A stretch of 64,000 bases of DNA from Halomonas sp. McH1-25 (GCF_022348165.1 NZ_JAKRFI010000004.1:310001-374000); one strand, 5' to 3'. Positions 28,786-39,629 are shown, counted from the stretch's first letter. Program-made: numbers and translations. Notes: a model not told the origin generated them from the sequence alone.

Positions 28786-28791
28786 TATAAT
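28786..28791 (+). promoter_or_regulatory. TATAAT -10 element upstream of plsB
   Basis: A perfect TATAAT lies 35 nt before the TTG chosen as the plsB start and overlaps the alternative ATG at 28790. No good -35 is seen at 17 bp. If used, transcription starts near 28798 and excludes the upstream ATG. Confidence 0.4.
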
Positions 28792-28825
28792 GCCGCAATA
28801 TTCTCTTGCCGGCATAGGAGTGGTC

Positions 28826-31255
28826 TTGCTGACTTCCCTGCTCCAACCGTTGCGTCCGCCACTTCGCAAGCTGCTTGCGCGCTGGGTCGACCTGCGCCTG
28901 GTCGAGCCCGCCCCCCACGCGCTGGGTCTCGACCCCACCAAGCCCACGCTCTATGTCCTGTCGCATGCCGCCCTGTCCGACAGCCTGCTTCTGGAAGATT
29001 TCTGTGTACGTCACGACCTGCCGCCGCCTGACGCACGGTTGCATCTAGGCTCTCAAGCGCTCAAGGCCTGCGTTGCACTGCCCAGGCCGGGACGACGATT
29101 ATGGGGCCGTTTGCCGCCCGCCCATGCGCCGTTCGCGGCCCTGATCGATGAGCTCGAGCAACGGCCCGAGCAAGACGTGCAACTGGTGCCGGTCAGCGTG
29201 TTCTGGGGCCGGGCCCCGGGCAAGACCTTCGGCTTCTGGAAATTGCTGGCTGCCGACGACTGGAAGCTCACCGGACGCATGCGCCGATTGTTGTCGGTGC
29301 TGATCAATGGCAAGGATGTCGAACTTCACCTGGGCGCCCCGCTATCGCTGCGCGAGCTGTACGATGGCCGCGCCTCGGAACTGACCAGCCGCAAGGTGTC
29401 GCGACTGCTGCGCGTGCATTTCCGCCGCGTGCGTACCCGAGTATTGGGACCCGACCTGTCGCACCGCAACACGCTGATCGAGGGGGTCGTGGCCAGCCCG
29501 GGGATCCAGCGCACCATCGAGGAGTGCGCCACCGCGTTGGGACAGTCGCCCCGGCGCATACGCCGCCGCGCCTGGCGATACGGGCGCGAGATCGCCTCCA
29601 ACATGAGCTATCCGGTGCTGCGCTTTCTGGCCCAGTTACTGCACCGCCTGTGGAATCAGCTGTATGCCGGCGTTCAGGTCAACGGGCTGGAACGCGCCAA
29701 GGCGCTGGCCGGTGACCATACCCTGGTGTATGTGCCTTGCCACCGCAGCCACATCGATTACCTCCTGCTCTCCTACGTCCTCTACCGGGAAGGCCTGATG
29801 CCGCCACACATCGCTGCCGGCCGCAATCTCGACATGCCGGCAGTCGGGCCGCTGCTGCGACGCGGCGGGGCATTCTTCATGCGCCGCAGCTTCAAGGACA
29901 ACCGCCTCTATTCGGCCGTGTTCAATGAATATCTGCACCGTCTGCTGTCGCGCGGCCATCCGGTGGAGTACTTCATCGAGGGCGGCCGTTCACGCAGCGG
30001 ACGCATGCTGACGCCGCGCCCCGGCATGCTGGCCATGACCCTGCGTTCCTACCTGCGCGGCACCCACCGCGAAGTCGCCTTCGTCCCGGTCTACATCGGT
30101 TACGAGAAGGTGCTGGAGAGCAGCAGCTATCTCAAGGAGCTACAGGGCGGCGCCAAGAAGAAGGAATCGCCATTCGATCTGATTCGGGTGCTGGGACAAC
30201 TGCGCCAGCCTTTCGGGCGGGTCTCGGTCAACGTCGGCGCCCCGCTGCGCCTGAGCGAGTTCCTCGATGACTGCGTCCCTCACTGGCGCCAGACGGAACA
30301 TGACACGCGGCCGCCGTGGATGACCCGCGCAGTCCCGGCACTGGGCCGGGAACTCAGCCGACGCATCAATGCCTCCGCGGCACTCAACGCCGTCAACCTC
30401 ACGGCACTCGTGTTGCTCGCCACACCGCACCGCGCCATCGAAGCCGACCTGCTCAAGACCCAAATGGCGATGCTGGTCGACCTGCAACGCGTGCACTCCA
30501 ACGGCGCCCATCCCAGTCTGCCGGAAGGGACGCCCGACGAGTGGCTTGCCGCCACGCATACGCTGGGCTTCATCGAGCGACGCGGCCAGGCGCTGGGCGA
30601 GCTGATCCTGGCCAACGGTCAGCAGGCCACCTTGCTTACCTGGTATCGCAACAACGTACTGCACCTGTTCGCCCTGCCGGCCTTGGTCGCCTTTGCATTC
30701 CGCAATAGCGCACGCCTGGATCGCGACACGCTGCATGACCTGCTGGCCCCGGCCTGGCCATTGATCGACCACGAGCTGAGCGTCTCGTTACCCGGCGATT
30801 TTCATGAGGCACTCGACACCACGCTCGAATCTCTGGTCAGCCTGGGGCTGCTGCGCTACGAGAGCGGCACTTGGCGACGCCCACCCAGTCACGAGGCGGA
30901 CAGCGAACGTCTCAGCCTGCTAGGACGTTTGATTCAGCCGTCACTGGAGCGCGGTTATCTATTGCTCGCCGCCCTGCTGCGCTACCCCAGCGGCAGCCTG
31001 ACCCGGGAGGAACTCGAAGAGCACAGTCACCAGTTGGCCGAGCGACTGACCCTGCTGTCCGGTCTCAACGCCCCCGAGTTTTTCGATCGCCGGCTGTTCA
31101 GTGGTTTGCTCGACACCCTGGAAGGGGAAGGCTGGTTATGGCGCGAAGGGAACCACCTGTGCTTCGACAAGGCGCTGGAAGCTGCCCAGTTGCGAGGCCG
31201 CGTGCTATTCGACCCGGTGCTGCGTCATCGCCTGCGTCAAATCGCCCGCCAGTGA
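28826..31255 (+). CDS. plsB: Glycerol-3-phosphate 1-O-acyltransferase
   Basis: First committed enzyme of membrane phospholipid synthesis, acylating sn-glycerol-3-phosphate. Acyltransferase motifs are present: block I CHRSHIDYLLLSY (HX4D), block II GGAFFMRRSFK, block III FIEGGRSRSGR, and block IV with VPVYIGYE. A TTG start at 28826, preceded at 5 nt by AGGAG, gives 809 aa, close to E. coli PlsB (807) and aligned at its N-terminus. The ATG at 28790 would give 821 aa but sits on a TATAAT hexamer. It is divergent from the cardiolipin synthase gene. Confidence 0.93.
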   Translation: MLTSLLQPLRPPLRKLLARWVDLRLVEPAPHALGLDPTKPTLYVLSHAALSDSLLLEDFCVRHDLPPPDARLHLGSQALKACVALPRPGRRLWGRLPPAHAPFAALIDELEQRPEQDVQLVPVSVFWGRAPGKTFGFWKLLAADDWKLTGRMRRLLSVLINGKDVELHLGAPLSLRELYDGRASELTSRKVSRLLRVHFRRVRTRVLGPDLSHRNTLIEGVVASPGIQRTIEECATALGQSPRRIRRRAWRYGREIASNMSYPVLRFLAQLLHRLWNQLYAGVQVNGLERAKALAGDHTLVYVPCHRSHIDYLLLSYVLYREGLMPPHIAAGRNLDMPAVGPLLRRGGAFFMRRSFKDNRLYSAVFNEYLHRLLSRGHPVEYFIEGGRSRSGRMLTPRPGMLAMTLRSYLRGTHREVAFVPVYIGYEKVLESSSYLKELQGGAKKKESPFDLIRVLGQLRQPFGRVSVNVGAPLRLSEFLDDCVPHWRQTEHDTRPPWMTRAVPALGRELSRRINASAALNAVNLTALVLLATPHRAIEADLLKTQMAMLVDLQRVHSNGAHPSLPEGTPDEWLAATHTLGFIERRGQALGELILANGQQATLLTWYRNNVLHLFALPALVAFAFRNSARLDRDTLHDLLAPAWPLIDHELSVSLPGDFHEALDTTLESLVSLGLLRYESGTWRRPPSHEADSERLSLLGRLIQPSLERGYLLLAALLRYPSGSLTREELEEHSHQLAERLTLLSGLNAPEFFDRRLFSGLLDTLEGEGWLWREGNHLCFDKALEAAQLRGRVLFDPVLRHRLRQIARQ

Positions 31256-31267
31256 ACGCCAGACGTC

Positions 31268-32047
31268 TCACTTCAAGGCACGATGAACGTAGAGGTCGTA
31301 GCGGCTTATCTTGCCCTCGATCACATGACCCGGCTTGGGCCCTTCGATGGGAGGTGCCTTGCGAGGCCGCTTGACCACGACACGGTGGGTGGCCACGTCG
31401 AGCGCAGCCTCGAGCAGACGTGGCGCATCGCTATCGTCGCCTGCCAGCTCGCGAAACAGGCGCATCTCTTTCTTGACCAGTGCCGACTTGTCGCGGTGGG
31501 GGAACATCGGATCGAGATGGACGACCTGGGGCGCCACCTCGCTCTGTGCCACGACCTCAGCCAGCTCGCCAGCGGCATCGGCATGCACGGCCTGCATGCG
31601 TGCAGTGATCGTCCCCGTCTCTGCATCGCCCCGGGCACGATGCAGACCATCCTCGAGCAACGCGAAGATCGCCGGCACCCGCTCCAGCAACAGTACCTCG
31701 GCCCCCAGCGTCGCGAGTACGAACGCATCGCGTCCCAGCCCCGCCGTGGCATCGACGATGCCAGGGGTCACTCCGCTCTTGCCCAACCCGCAGGCCTTGG
31801 CCACCAGTTGTCCTCGCCCGCCCCCGAAGCGGCGCCGATGGGCCGCCTTGCCGCTCACGAAGTCGACCTGCAGTGGCTTGCCGTAGTGCGCCGGATCGCC
31901 GGCGATGGCCAGCCCATCGGGCGTCTCGATGAGCGCCAGGCCCTGCTCGGGCCGGGCCGGTACCCAAGACATGCCCAGGCGCTCGGCCAAGTCGCGCAGC
32001 CCGTCTCCTGCAGCAACGATGCCTTGAACGGCTTGGCTCGCAGTCAC
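31268..32047 (-). CDS. rsmJ: 16S rRNA (guanine1516-N2)-methyltransferase
   Basis: SAM-dependent methyltransferase (259 aa, YhiQ family) for G1516 of 16S rRNA. Motifs include the SAM-binding [37 protein letters not shown], and the catalytic [19 protein letters not shown] characteristic of RsmJ. The start is taken as a GTG at 32047 that overlaps the uppP stop (GTGA). The frame remains open 20 codons into uppP, but those residues are antisense-like and not conserved. Probably translated by coupling to uppP. Confidence 0.9.
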   Translation of the reverse strand: MTASQAVQGIVAAGDGLRDLAERLGMSWVPARPEQGLALIETPDGLAIAGDPAHYGKPLQVDFVSGKAAHRRRFGGGRGQLVAKACGLGKSGVTPGIVDATAGLGRDAFVLATLGAEVLLLERVPAIFALLEDGLHRARGDAETGTITARMQAVHADAAGELAEVVAQSEVAPQVVHLDPMFPHRDKSALVKKEMRLFRELAGDDSDAPRLLEAALDVATHRVVVKRPRKAPPIEGPKPGHVIEGKISRYDLYVHRALK

Positions 32048-32859
32048 ACCAGCCACAACCACAGCAACACGCCACCCAACAGCAGGCGATAGACCACGAA
32101 CGGCCACATGCCGATACGATCCAGCGCCGCCAGGAACAGTTTGATGCAGACCAGTGCGGCCACGAAGGACAGACCGGCGCCGATCAACACGTCATGGATC
32201 GCCGCATCCGAGCCCGCCTCGGCCAGTTCCAGCCCCTTGAGGGTGCCGGCGGCGATGATCAGTGGTATCGACAGCAGGAACGAGAAGCGCGCCGAGCTGA
32301 ACCGGTCGAAGCCCAGCAATAACGCCGCCGTGATGGTGATCCCCGAACGGGACGTGCCCGGAATCAGGGCAATGGCTTGGAACAGACCGATGATCAGTGC
32401 CGCCTTGATGGTCAGTGTCGCCAGGTCGCGGCTACGGCTGCCCCGGCTATCGGCCCAGCCCAACAACAGCCCGAAGACGATGGTGGTAATCGCGATGACC
32501 AACGACGAACGTAGCGAGAGTTCGATGAAATCGTTGAACAACCCACCAATGATGACGGCCGGCAAGGTGGCCAGCAGCACCATCCAGCCCAGCCAGCTGG
32601 ACTCGGTCTGACGCGAAGCCAGCGATCCCGAACCGGCGAATTGACCGAACCAGCCAGTCACGATCGCCGCGATATCGCGCCGAAACGCCATCATCACGGC
32701 AGCTAGCGTGCCCATGTGGACGGCGACGTCGAAGGCCAGCCCCTGGTCGGGCCAACCCAACAGCTGAGAAGGCAAGATCAAGTGCGCTGACGAGGAAATA
32801 GGCAAGAATTCGGTCAGCCCTTGAATGAGGGCCAGTACCACCAGTTGAAACCAATCCAT
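32044..32859 (-). CDS. uppP: Undecaprenyl-diphosphatase
   Basis: Integral membrane phosphatase (271 aa, BacA/UppP) that recycles undecaprenyl diphosphate to the monophosphate carrier used for peptidoglycan and other envelope glycans. Signature motifs are the N-terminal [18 protein letters not shown] with the catalytic E and S residues, and [10 protein letters not shown] in the second half. Several transmembrane helices are evident. It is first of a two-gene unit with rsmJ, which overlaps its stop. Overexpressed UppP confers bacitracin tolerance in E. coli. Confidence 0.96.
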   Translation of the reverse strand: MDWFQLVVLALIQGLTEFLPISSSAHLILPSQLLGWPDQGLAFDVAVHMGTLAAVMMAFRRDIAAIVTGWFGQFAGSGSLASRQTESSWLGWMVLLATLPAVIIGGLFNDFIELSLRSSLVIAITTIVFGLLLGWADSRGSRSRDLATLTIKAALIIGLFQAIALIPGTSRSGITITAALLLGFDRFSSARFSFLLSIPLIIAAGTLKGLELAEAGSDAAIHDVLIGAGLSFVAALVCIKLFLAALDRIGMWPFVVYRLLLGGVLLWLWLV

Positions 32860-32935
32860 TGATGTTTCCTGTATCCATAGGAAGGAGACGCGCCCGATGT
32901 CGCCAGGCCATAGTGCCGATAATCAGCGTTGAGAC

Positions 32936-33622
32936 CTAGCGCTTCTGCCAGGCCACCCGATCACGCAGGTAGATGGGAACGGCCTCATGCGCAGGCTGGC
33001 CGCCGCCAGCCTCGAAGTCGTCGGCTGCGAGCAGCACCATGTCGGCCGCATCCGGCTGCATGTCGGGCAAACGCTGGTTCAGAGCAGCCTGGACCGATGT
33101 CGGCATGCTATCCCATAGTGACCAACCCGAACCGACACCGCACCAATCGGCGTCCTCCAGGTCCGCCGGGAGGCGTAAACGTTCGGGCGGCATGACCGTC
33201 TCGTCGAGCGTTCTGACCAGACGGCCGTCATGGCAATGGTAGGCCGCCACGTAGATCTCGTTCATGCGCGCATCGAGGGCGGGGATCACGTAGCGCAGGT
33301 GGTACTGACGATGCGCCGCCAACGCCAGCGCCTCGAGGGTCGAGACGCCGATCAACGGCCTGTCGAGGCCAAACGCCAGGCCTTGAGCGACACCGGCAGC
33401 GATCCGCAGGCCAGTGAACGAGCCCGGGCCGCGTCCGTAGGCCAACGCATCCAGATCGGAGGGGGCCAGTCCCGCTTCGGCCAGGACCTCGTCGATCATT
33501 GGCATCAGGCGGCGAGTATGCTCACGGGGCGTGAGAGCGAAGCGGGAGATCACCTCGCCCTCGTGCCAGACAGCACAGGAACAGGCACTCGAGGAGGCAT
33601 CCAGGGCCAGCAGCGTCGACAT
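32936..33622 (-). CDS. tsaB: tRNA threonylcarbamoyladenosine biosynthesis protein TsaB
   Basis: Scaffold partner of TsaD in the t6A37 tRNA modification complex, 228 aa, with an ASKHA (actin-like) fold. The N-terminal LLALDASSSACSCAV and the AYGRGPGSFTGLRIAAGVAQGLAFG segment are diagnostic. TsaB dimerises with TsaD and TsaE. It is co-oriented with uppP, 76 nt upstream of it, but separated from adk by a terminator. The start at 33622 gives the usual TsaB length. Confidence 0.95.
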   Translation of the reverse strand: MSTLLALDASSSACSCAVWHEGEVISRFALTPREHTRRLMPMIDEVLAEAGLAPSDLDALAYGRGPGSFTGLRIAAGVAQGLAFGLDRPLIGVSTLEALALAAHRQYHLRYVIPALDARMNEIYVAAYHCHDGRLVRTLDETVMPPERLRLPADLEDADWCGVGSGWSLWDSMPTSVQAALNQRLPDMQPDAADMVLLAADDFEAGGGQPAHEAVPIYLRDRVAWQKR

Positions 33623-33699
33623 CGGCGGTTCACGGGGTCATGAAATGGAGTGCGCATTATACGGCGGCACCCCGCCCTGCAAAACCCGCCTTTGAACGA

Positions 33700-33728
33700 C
33701 GACGGCCCGGACAAGGTCCGGGCCGTCG
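33700..33728 (-). terminator. Terminator after adk
   Basis: Perfect 12-bp stem CGACGGCCCGGA / TCCGGGCCGTCG with a 5-nt loop, 18 nt after the adk stop on the minus strand. Confidence 0.65.
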
Positions 33729-33746
33729 ACACGACGAGCTAGCCGA

Positions 33747-34442
<696 letters not shown>

Positions 34443-34655
34443 TTATCGAAGTCGGTCATGGCCGGCACTGCCGACCAGGGATAAAAACGAGGCGTTAGAC
34501 GATACCGGTGGCACGGTTGCCAGACAAGCACACTTAAGTCATGGATGTCATGATGACGCATGTCGCCTACTTTAGCGACCGCCGGGCATCATGCCACTGC
34601 ACTTTGGTTGCCCATGCGTCGCCAGCCGTCGTTTCTCCATGCGTCCAGCATAAAA

Positions 34656-34677
34656 AAGGCGGCCCGAAGGCCGCCTT
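34656..34677 (-). terminator. Rho-independent terminator after aceF
   Basis: Minus strand AAGGCGGCC, TTCG tetraloop, GGCCGCCTT, then TTTT. This is a canonical terminator starting 17 nt after the aceF stop. Confidence 0.85.
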
Positions 34678-34694
34678 GCGTGGCAGAACTGCCG

Positions 34695-36743
34695 TTACAG
34701 CAACAACCGTCGAATGTCGCTCAGTACCTGGGCCAGAAACGCCGTGAAGCGTGCTGCGTCGGCACCGTTGACCGCCCGGTGGTCATAGGACAGGCTCAGC
34801 GGCATCATCAGTCGCGGTGCGAAATCCTTGCCGTCCCACACCGGCTTCATCTGCGCCTTGGATACGCCGAGTATGGCGACTTCCGGGGCATTGACGATGG
34901 GCGTGAACGCGGTACCGCCGATCGAGCCAAGGCTGGAGATGGTGAAACAGCCGCCCTGCATCTCCTCGCGCTTGAGCTTCTTGGCCTGCGCGCGTTTGGC
35001 CAGGTCCACCGACTCGCGAGCCAACTCATACAGCGACTTCTTGTCGGCATCGCGGATTACCGGCACCATCAGGCCATCCGGCGTGTCCACGGCCACACCG
35101 ATGTGTACGTATTTCTTCCACACCAGCTTGTCGCCGTCCGGGTGCAGGCTGACGTTGAACTGCGGATACTTGCGCAGCGCAAAGGCACACGCCTTGACCA
35201 GGAACGGCAGCGGCGTGAGCTTGGCGCCCTCGGCTTCGGCCTCGGCCTTCATCGACTTGCGGAAGGCCTCCAGCTCGGTGATGTCGGCCTCGTCGAACTG
35301 GGTGACATGCGGCACGTTCAGCCAGCTGCGGTGCAAGTTGGTCGCGCCCGCCTTGAGCAGGCGGCCCATCGGCTGCTCCTCGACCTCGCCGAACTGGCTG
35401 AAGTCGATGGCCGGAATCGGCGGAATGCCGCCGCCTGCCGTGGCGCTCGCCGCCCCGGCTGCCGGTGCGTCCTTGCGCTGCTTGAGCACCTGCTTGACGT
35501 AGGCGTGCACGTCCTCCTTGAGAACGCGCCCCTTGGGCCCGCTGGGGGTGACTTCGGAGAGCTCGACGCCCAGCTCGCGCGCCAGCATGCGTACTGCCGG
35601 TCCGGCATGGGCCAACTTGCCCTTGCGCGGCTGCTGGCTCGCCATCTGCGCCTCGGGGCTGGGCTTGGCCGTGGCCTCGACCTCGGCGACCTGCTGCGAC
35701 TTGCCGGCCGGCTTGCGCTCTGCGGCCGCTTCGCGCCTGGGCGTCTCGGCCTGCTTGGGCTTGGGCTTCTTGGCCCCCGCAACTTCCATGTAGCCGATCA
35801 GGTCGCCCTCGGAGACGGTATCGCCCTCCTTCACCGACAACTCGACGAGCTTGCCCTTGAAGGGGCTGGGCACATCCATCGAGGCCTTGTCGGATTCCAG
35901 CGTGATCAACGGATCCTCTTCATTGATCTCGTCGCCTTCGGAGACGGCAACCTCGATGATCGGCACATTCTCGCTGCCGCCAATATCGGGTACGCGAATC
36001 TCCTTGCGCTGGCTTTCGCCTTCGGTTTCCTCGACCTCGCCCTCCTGGGGCTCGTCGACCTCGGCCGTTTCACTGACGGCTTCGTCGCGGCTGGCCGCTT
36101 CCTCGGGCTCGCCTTCGTCGCCACCGCCTTCACCGGCGATCTCCATGGTGCCGATCACATCGCCTTCGGAGACGCTATCGCCCTCCTTGACGGCAAGCGA
36201 AACGATCTTGCCGCTGTGGGGGCTGGGCACGTCCATGGAGGCCTTGTCGGATTCCAGCGTGATCAGGGCATCCTCGGCATTGACCTCATCGCCCTCGGCC
36301 ACTGCCACCTCGATAATCTCGACGTTCTCGCTGCCGCCGATATCGGGCACCTTGATCTCCACCGTCCGCTTGCCGCCACCGGACTTCCTGGCCGGCTTGG
36401 CCTGCTCGCCGGAAGCCTGCTTGGCGGGTTTCTCCTCGGGCGTGTCTTCCGCGGCCGCAGCACTCTCTTGCTCGGACTCCTGCTCGGCCTCGCCGCCATC
36501 CTCGCCCTCGGCCTCGAGTTCGAGGATATCGTCGCCTTCGGAAACGGTATCGCCTTCCTTGACCAGAATCTTGACCACCTTGCCGCCCTTCGGCGCAGGC
36601 ACGTCCATACTGGCCTTGTCGGATTCCAGCGTGATCATGGTGTCTTCCGGGGCGATGACATCGCCTTCGGACACCGCGATCTCGATGATTTCGACATCGG
36701 TGCTGCCGCCGATGTCGGGAACTTTGATGATTTCGCTACTCAA
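34695..36743 (-). CDS. aceF: Pyruvate dehydrogenase E2, dihydrolipoamide acetyltransferase
   Basis: Core subunit of pyruvate dehydrogenase, 682 aa. Three tandem lipoyl domains carry the acceptor lysines in ESDKASMDVP at K43, K167 and K286, joined by acidic or Ala/Pro-rich linkers. A peripheral-subunit-binding domain (VRMLARELGVELSEVTPSGPKGRV region, about 385-420) and the catalytic domain ending in DHRAVNGADAARF follow. The start is a TTG at 36743 with GGAAGGAG 7 nt upstream; no ATG fits. It follows aceE by 71 nt. Lipoamide dehydrogenase (E3) is not in the window. Confidence 0.96.
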   Translation of the reverse strand: MSSEIIKVPDIGGSTDVEIIEIAVSEGDVIAPEDTMITLESDKASMDVPAPKGGKVVKILVKEGDTVSEGDDILELEAEGEDGGEAEQESEQESAAAAEDTPEEKPAKQASGEQAKPARKSGGGKRTVEIKVPDIGGSENVEIIEVAVAEGDEVNAEDALITLESDKASMDVPSPHSGKIVSLAVKEGDSVSEGDVIGTMEIAGEGGGDEGEPEEAASRDEAVSETAEVDEPQEGEVEETEGESQRKEIRVPDIGGSENVPIIEVAVSEGDEINEEDPLITLESDKASMDVPSPFKGKLVELSVKEGDTVSEGDLIGYMEVAGAKKPKPKQAETPRREAAAERKPAGKSQQVAEVEATAKPSPEAQMASQQPRKGKLAHAGPAVRMLARELGVELSEVTPSGPKGRVLKEDVHAYVKQVLKQRKDAPAAGAASATAGGGIPPIPAIDFSQFGEVEEQPMGRLLKAGATNLHRSWLNVPHVTQFDEADITELEAFRKSMKAEAEAEGAKLTPLPFLVKACAFALRKYPQFNVSLHPDGDKLVWKKYVHIGVAVDTPDGLMVPVIRDADKKSLYELARESVDLAKRAQAKKLKREEMQGGCFTISSLGSIGGTAFTPIVNAPEVAILGVSKAQMKPVWDGKDFAPRLMMPLSLSYDHRAVNGADAARFTAFLAQVLSDIRRLLL

Positions 36744-36814
36744 GGTCGCGCTCCTTCCAAATCGTGCACGGGACGGGCAGGCCACGCTCTAAGCGTAGCC
36801 TGCCCACCGCCTGA

Positions 36815-39493
36815 TCAGCTGACCAACGGATTGGGCTTGTTCGCATCAATGCCGTATTTCTTCATGGCCTCCGCGACGACCTTACGGTCGAGCTCGCCGC
36901 GGTCGGCCAACGCCTTGAGCGCTGCCACTGTGACGAAATAGCGATCGACCTCGAAGAAGTAACGCAACTTTTCACGCGTATCCGAACGCCCATACCCATC
37001 GGTACCGAGCACGTAATAGTCGGTAGGTACCCAGGCGCGCACCTGATCGGCGTACAGCTTCATGTAATCGGTCGACGCGATTGCCGGGCCATCGCGACCT
37101 TCCAGGCACTGGGTGACGTGCGGCTTGGCCGGCTCGGCATCCGGCTCGAGGAACGCCTTGCGGTCGAGCTCGAGCGCCTCGCGGCGCAGCTCGTTGAAGC
37201 TGGTCACGCTCCAGATATCGGCGCCGATGTCGTATTCGTCCTTGAGCAGCTCGGCCGCCGCCTCGACTTCGCGCAGGATGGTGCCCGAGCCCAGCAGTTG
37301 CACACGCGCCTTGCCGCCTTCGGTCTCGCGCAGCAGGTACATGCCCTTGATGATGTTCTCGGTGGAACCCTCCGGCATTTCCGGGTGCGGGTAGTTCTCG
37401 TTCATCAGGGTCAGGTAATAGAAGCAGTTTTCCTTGTCCTGATACATCCGCTTCATGCCATCCTGCACGATAACCGCGACCTCGTGACCGTAGGTCGGGT
37501 CGTAGCTGCGGCAGTTGGGGATGGTCGACGCCTGTATGAGGCTGTGGCCGTCCTGGTGCTGCAGACCCTCACCGTTGAGGGTGGTACGACCGGCCGTACC
37601 GCCGAGCATGAAGCCGCGCGCCTGCATGTCGCCGGCCAACCAGGCCAGGTCACCGATGCGCTGGAAGCCGAACATCGAATAGTAGATGTAGAACGGCAGC
37701 AGCGGCATGTGGTGGTTGGAGTAGGATGTCGCCGCGGCAATCCACGCCGACATGGCGCCCGCCTCGGTGATGCCTTCCTCGAGGATCTGACCGGCCTTGT
37801 CCTCGCGGTAGTACATGATCTGGCCGGAATCCATCGGCTCGTACTTCTGGCCTTCGGAGGTGTAGATGCCGAGCTGGCGGAACATGCCCTCCATGCCGAA
37901 GGTGCGCGCCTCGTCGGGCACGATCGGCACGACCTGCTTGCCCAACCCCTTGTGCTTGACCAGACCATTGAGAATGCGCACGAAGGCCATGGTGGTGGAC
38001 ACTTCGCGATCGCCGGAGCCCTTGAGCTGGCTGGCGAACATCTTGTCGTCGAGGCCGGGAATCTCGAGCGCCTCGAAGTCGCTCTTGCGTGACGGCAGGT
38101 AACCGCCGAGCTGCTCGCGGCGCAGATGCATGTACTTCATTTCCGGGCTGTCTTCGGCCGGCTTGAAGTAGGGAATGTTGCCGCTGTCGATCTGCTCGTC
38201 GGTGACCGGGATGCCGAAGCGATCGCGGAATTTCTTCAGCGCATCGGTATCCATCGACTTGATCTGGTGCGCTTCCATGTCGGCTTCGCCGGAACCGCCG
38301 CCCATGCCGTAGCCCTTGACGGTATGCGCCAGGATCACGGTGGGACGCCCGTTGGAGCTGTTCACCGCCTCGTGGTAGGCCGCATAGACCTTGTACGGAT
38401 CGTGGCCGCCGCGGTTGAGCTTCCAGATGTCGTCGTCGGACAGGTCCTCGACCATTTTGGCGGTCTCGGGATACTTGCCGAAGAAATGCTCGCGGGTATA
38501 GGCCCCGCCGTTGGCCTTGTAGTTCTGGTATTCGCCGTCGACCGCCTCATCCATGCGCTTTTGCAGGATGCCCTTGGTGTCCTTTTCGAACAGCGGATCC
38601 CAGAAGCGGCCCCACACGACCTTGAGGACGTTCCAACCGGCGCCGCGGAACACGCCTTCCAGCTCGTCGATGATCCGCGAGTTGCCGCGTACCGGGCCAT
38701 CGAGGCGTTGCAGGTTGCAGTTGACCACGAAGATCAGGTTGTCGAGCTTCTCGCGGCTGGCCAGGTGCAGCGCGCCGAGGGATTCCGGCTCGTCGCACTC
38801 GCCGTCGCCGAGGAAGGCCCAGACCTTGCGGTCGTGCATCGGCTGCAGGCCGCGCGAGTCCAGATACTTCATGACGTGCGCCTGGTAGATCGCGGTGATC
38901 GGTCCCAGGCCCATGGACACGGTGGGGAACTGCCAGTAATCCGGCATCAGCCACGGGTGCGGATAGGAGGACAGACCGTTGCCATCGACTTCCTGGCGGA
39001 AGTTGTCCATCTGCTCTTCGGTCAGGCGCCCCTCGAGGAACGAGCGGGCATAGATGCCCGGGGACACGTGGCCCTGAATGTAGAGCAGGTCGCCCTTGAA
39101 CTCACCGTTGGGAGCGCGGAAGAAGTGGTTGAAGCCCACTTCGTACAGGGTCGCGCTGGACATGTAGCTGGCCAGGTGCCCGCCCAGCCCCTTGTGCTTC
39201 TTGTTGGCGCGGATGACCTGCGCCGCCATGTTCCAACGGATCAGTGAACGAATGCGCCGTTCCATGAACAGATCGCCAGGCATGCGCGCTTCGCGATGCA
39301 CGGGGATCGTGTTGCGATGGGGGGTCGTCACTGAGAAGGGTACCTGCATGCCATCACGGCGGAACCGGTCTGCCAGACGGCTCATCAGGTACTGGGCGCG
39401 CTCTTCGCCCTCACGATCCAGGACCGATTCCAGGGATTCTATCCATTCCGTGGTTTCGATCGGATCGAGATCCTCTCTTGCCTCCAGACTCAT
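36815..39493 (-). CDS. aceE: Pyruvate dehydrogenase E1 component (homodimeric)
   Basis: Thiamine-diphosphate enzyme (892 aa) that decarboxylates pyruvate and acetylates the E2 lipoyl groups. The ThDP motif starts at GDGECDEPES and continues to VVNCNLQRLDG. The N-terminal DPIETTEWIESLESVL is typical of AceE. The ATG at 39493 follows GGAGAG; a further 15 codons are open but lack an RBS. First gene of aceEF. Two symmetric dyads (39611-39629 and 39701-39719) upstream are operator candidates, possibly for a GntR-family pyruvate sensor. Confidence 0.98.
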   Translation of the reverse strand: MSLEAREDLDPIETTEWIESLESVLDREGEERAQYLMSRLADRFRRDGMQVPFSVTTPHRNTIPVHREARMPGDLFMERRIRSLIRWNMAAQVIRANKKHKGLGGHLASYMSSATLYEVGFNHFFRAPNGEFKGDLLYIQGHVSPGIYARSFLEGRLTEEQMDNFRQEVDGNGLSSYPHPWLMPDYWQFPTVSMGLGPITAIYQAHVMKYLDSRGLQPMHDRKVWAFLGDGECDEPESLGALHLASREKLDNLIFVVNCNLQRLDGPVRGNSRIIDELEGVFRGAGWNVLKVVWGRFWDPLFEKDTKGILQKRMDEAVDGEYQNYKANGGAYTREHFFGKYPETAKMVEDLSDDDIWKLNRGGHDPYKVYAAYHEAVNSSNGRPTVILAHTVKGYGMGGGSGEADMEAHQIKSMDTDALKKFRDRFGIPVTDEQIDSGNIPYFKPAEDSPEMKYMHLRREQLGGYLPSRKSDFEALEIPGLDDKMFASQLKGSGDREVSTTMAFVRILNGLVKHKGLGKQVVPIVPDEARTFGMEGMFRQLGIYTSEGQKYEPMDSGQIMYYREDKAGQILEEGITEAGAMSAWIAAATSYSNHHMPLLPFYIYYSMFGFQRIGDLAWLAGDMQARGFMLGGTAGRTTLNGEGLQHQDGHSLIQASTIPNCRSYDPTYGHEVAVIVQDGMKRMYQDKENCFYYLTLMNENYPHPEMPEGSTENIIKGMYLLRETEGGKARVQLLGSGTILREVEAAAELLKDEYDIGADIWSVTSFNELRREALELDRKAFLEPDAEPAKPHVTQCLEGRDGPAIASTDYMKLYADQVRAWVPTDYYVLGTDGYGRSDTREKLRYFFEVDRYFVTVAALKALADRGELDRKVVAEAMKKYGIDANKPNPLVS

Positions 39494-39610
39494 AGACGTC
39501 TCTCCGAGTGAAGATATTGTGTCAGTCTGCCCTCCCACATCGGGCGGAGGGGCGTATGGCGCTCTTCAGTGCGGGCGCGACCTTCTACGGGCCGTGTCTC
39601 CGATAAACCG

Positions 39611-39629
39611 TCTGTAATTTCTTTACAGA
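39611..39629. promoter_or_regulatory. Operator-like dyad 1 upstream of aceE
   Basis: TCTGTAA-TTTCT-TTACAGA, perfect 7-bp arms with a 5-bp spacer, 118-136 nt upstream of the aceE start codon. The 316-nt gap 39494-39809 has no gene. Confidence 0.4.

Noticed and set aside
35851-36792. Ser/Pro-rich 313-codon frame antisense to aceF
   Set aside because: Repeats in it mirror the three lipoyl domains on the other strand; low-complexity shadow.
38126-39247. 373-codon frame antisense to aceE
   Set aside because: Mirror of the conserved aceE sequence with no independent start signal.
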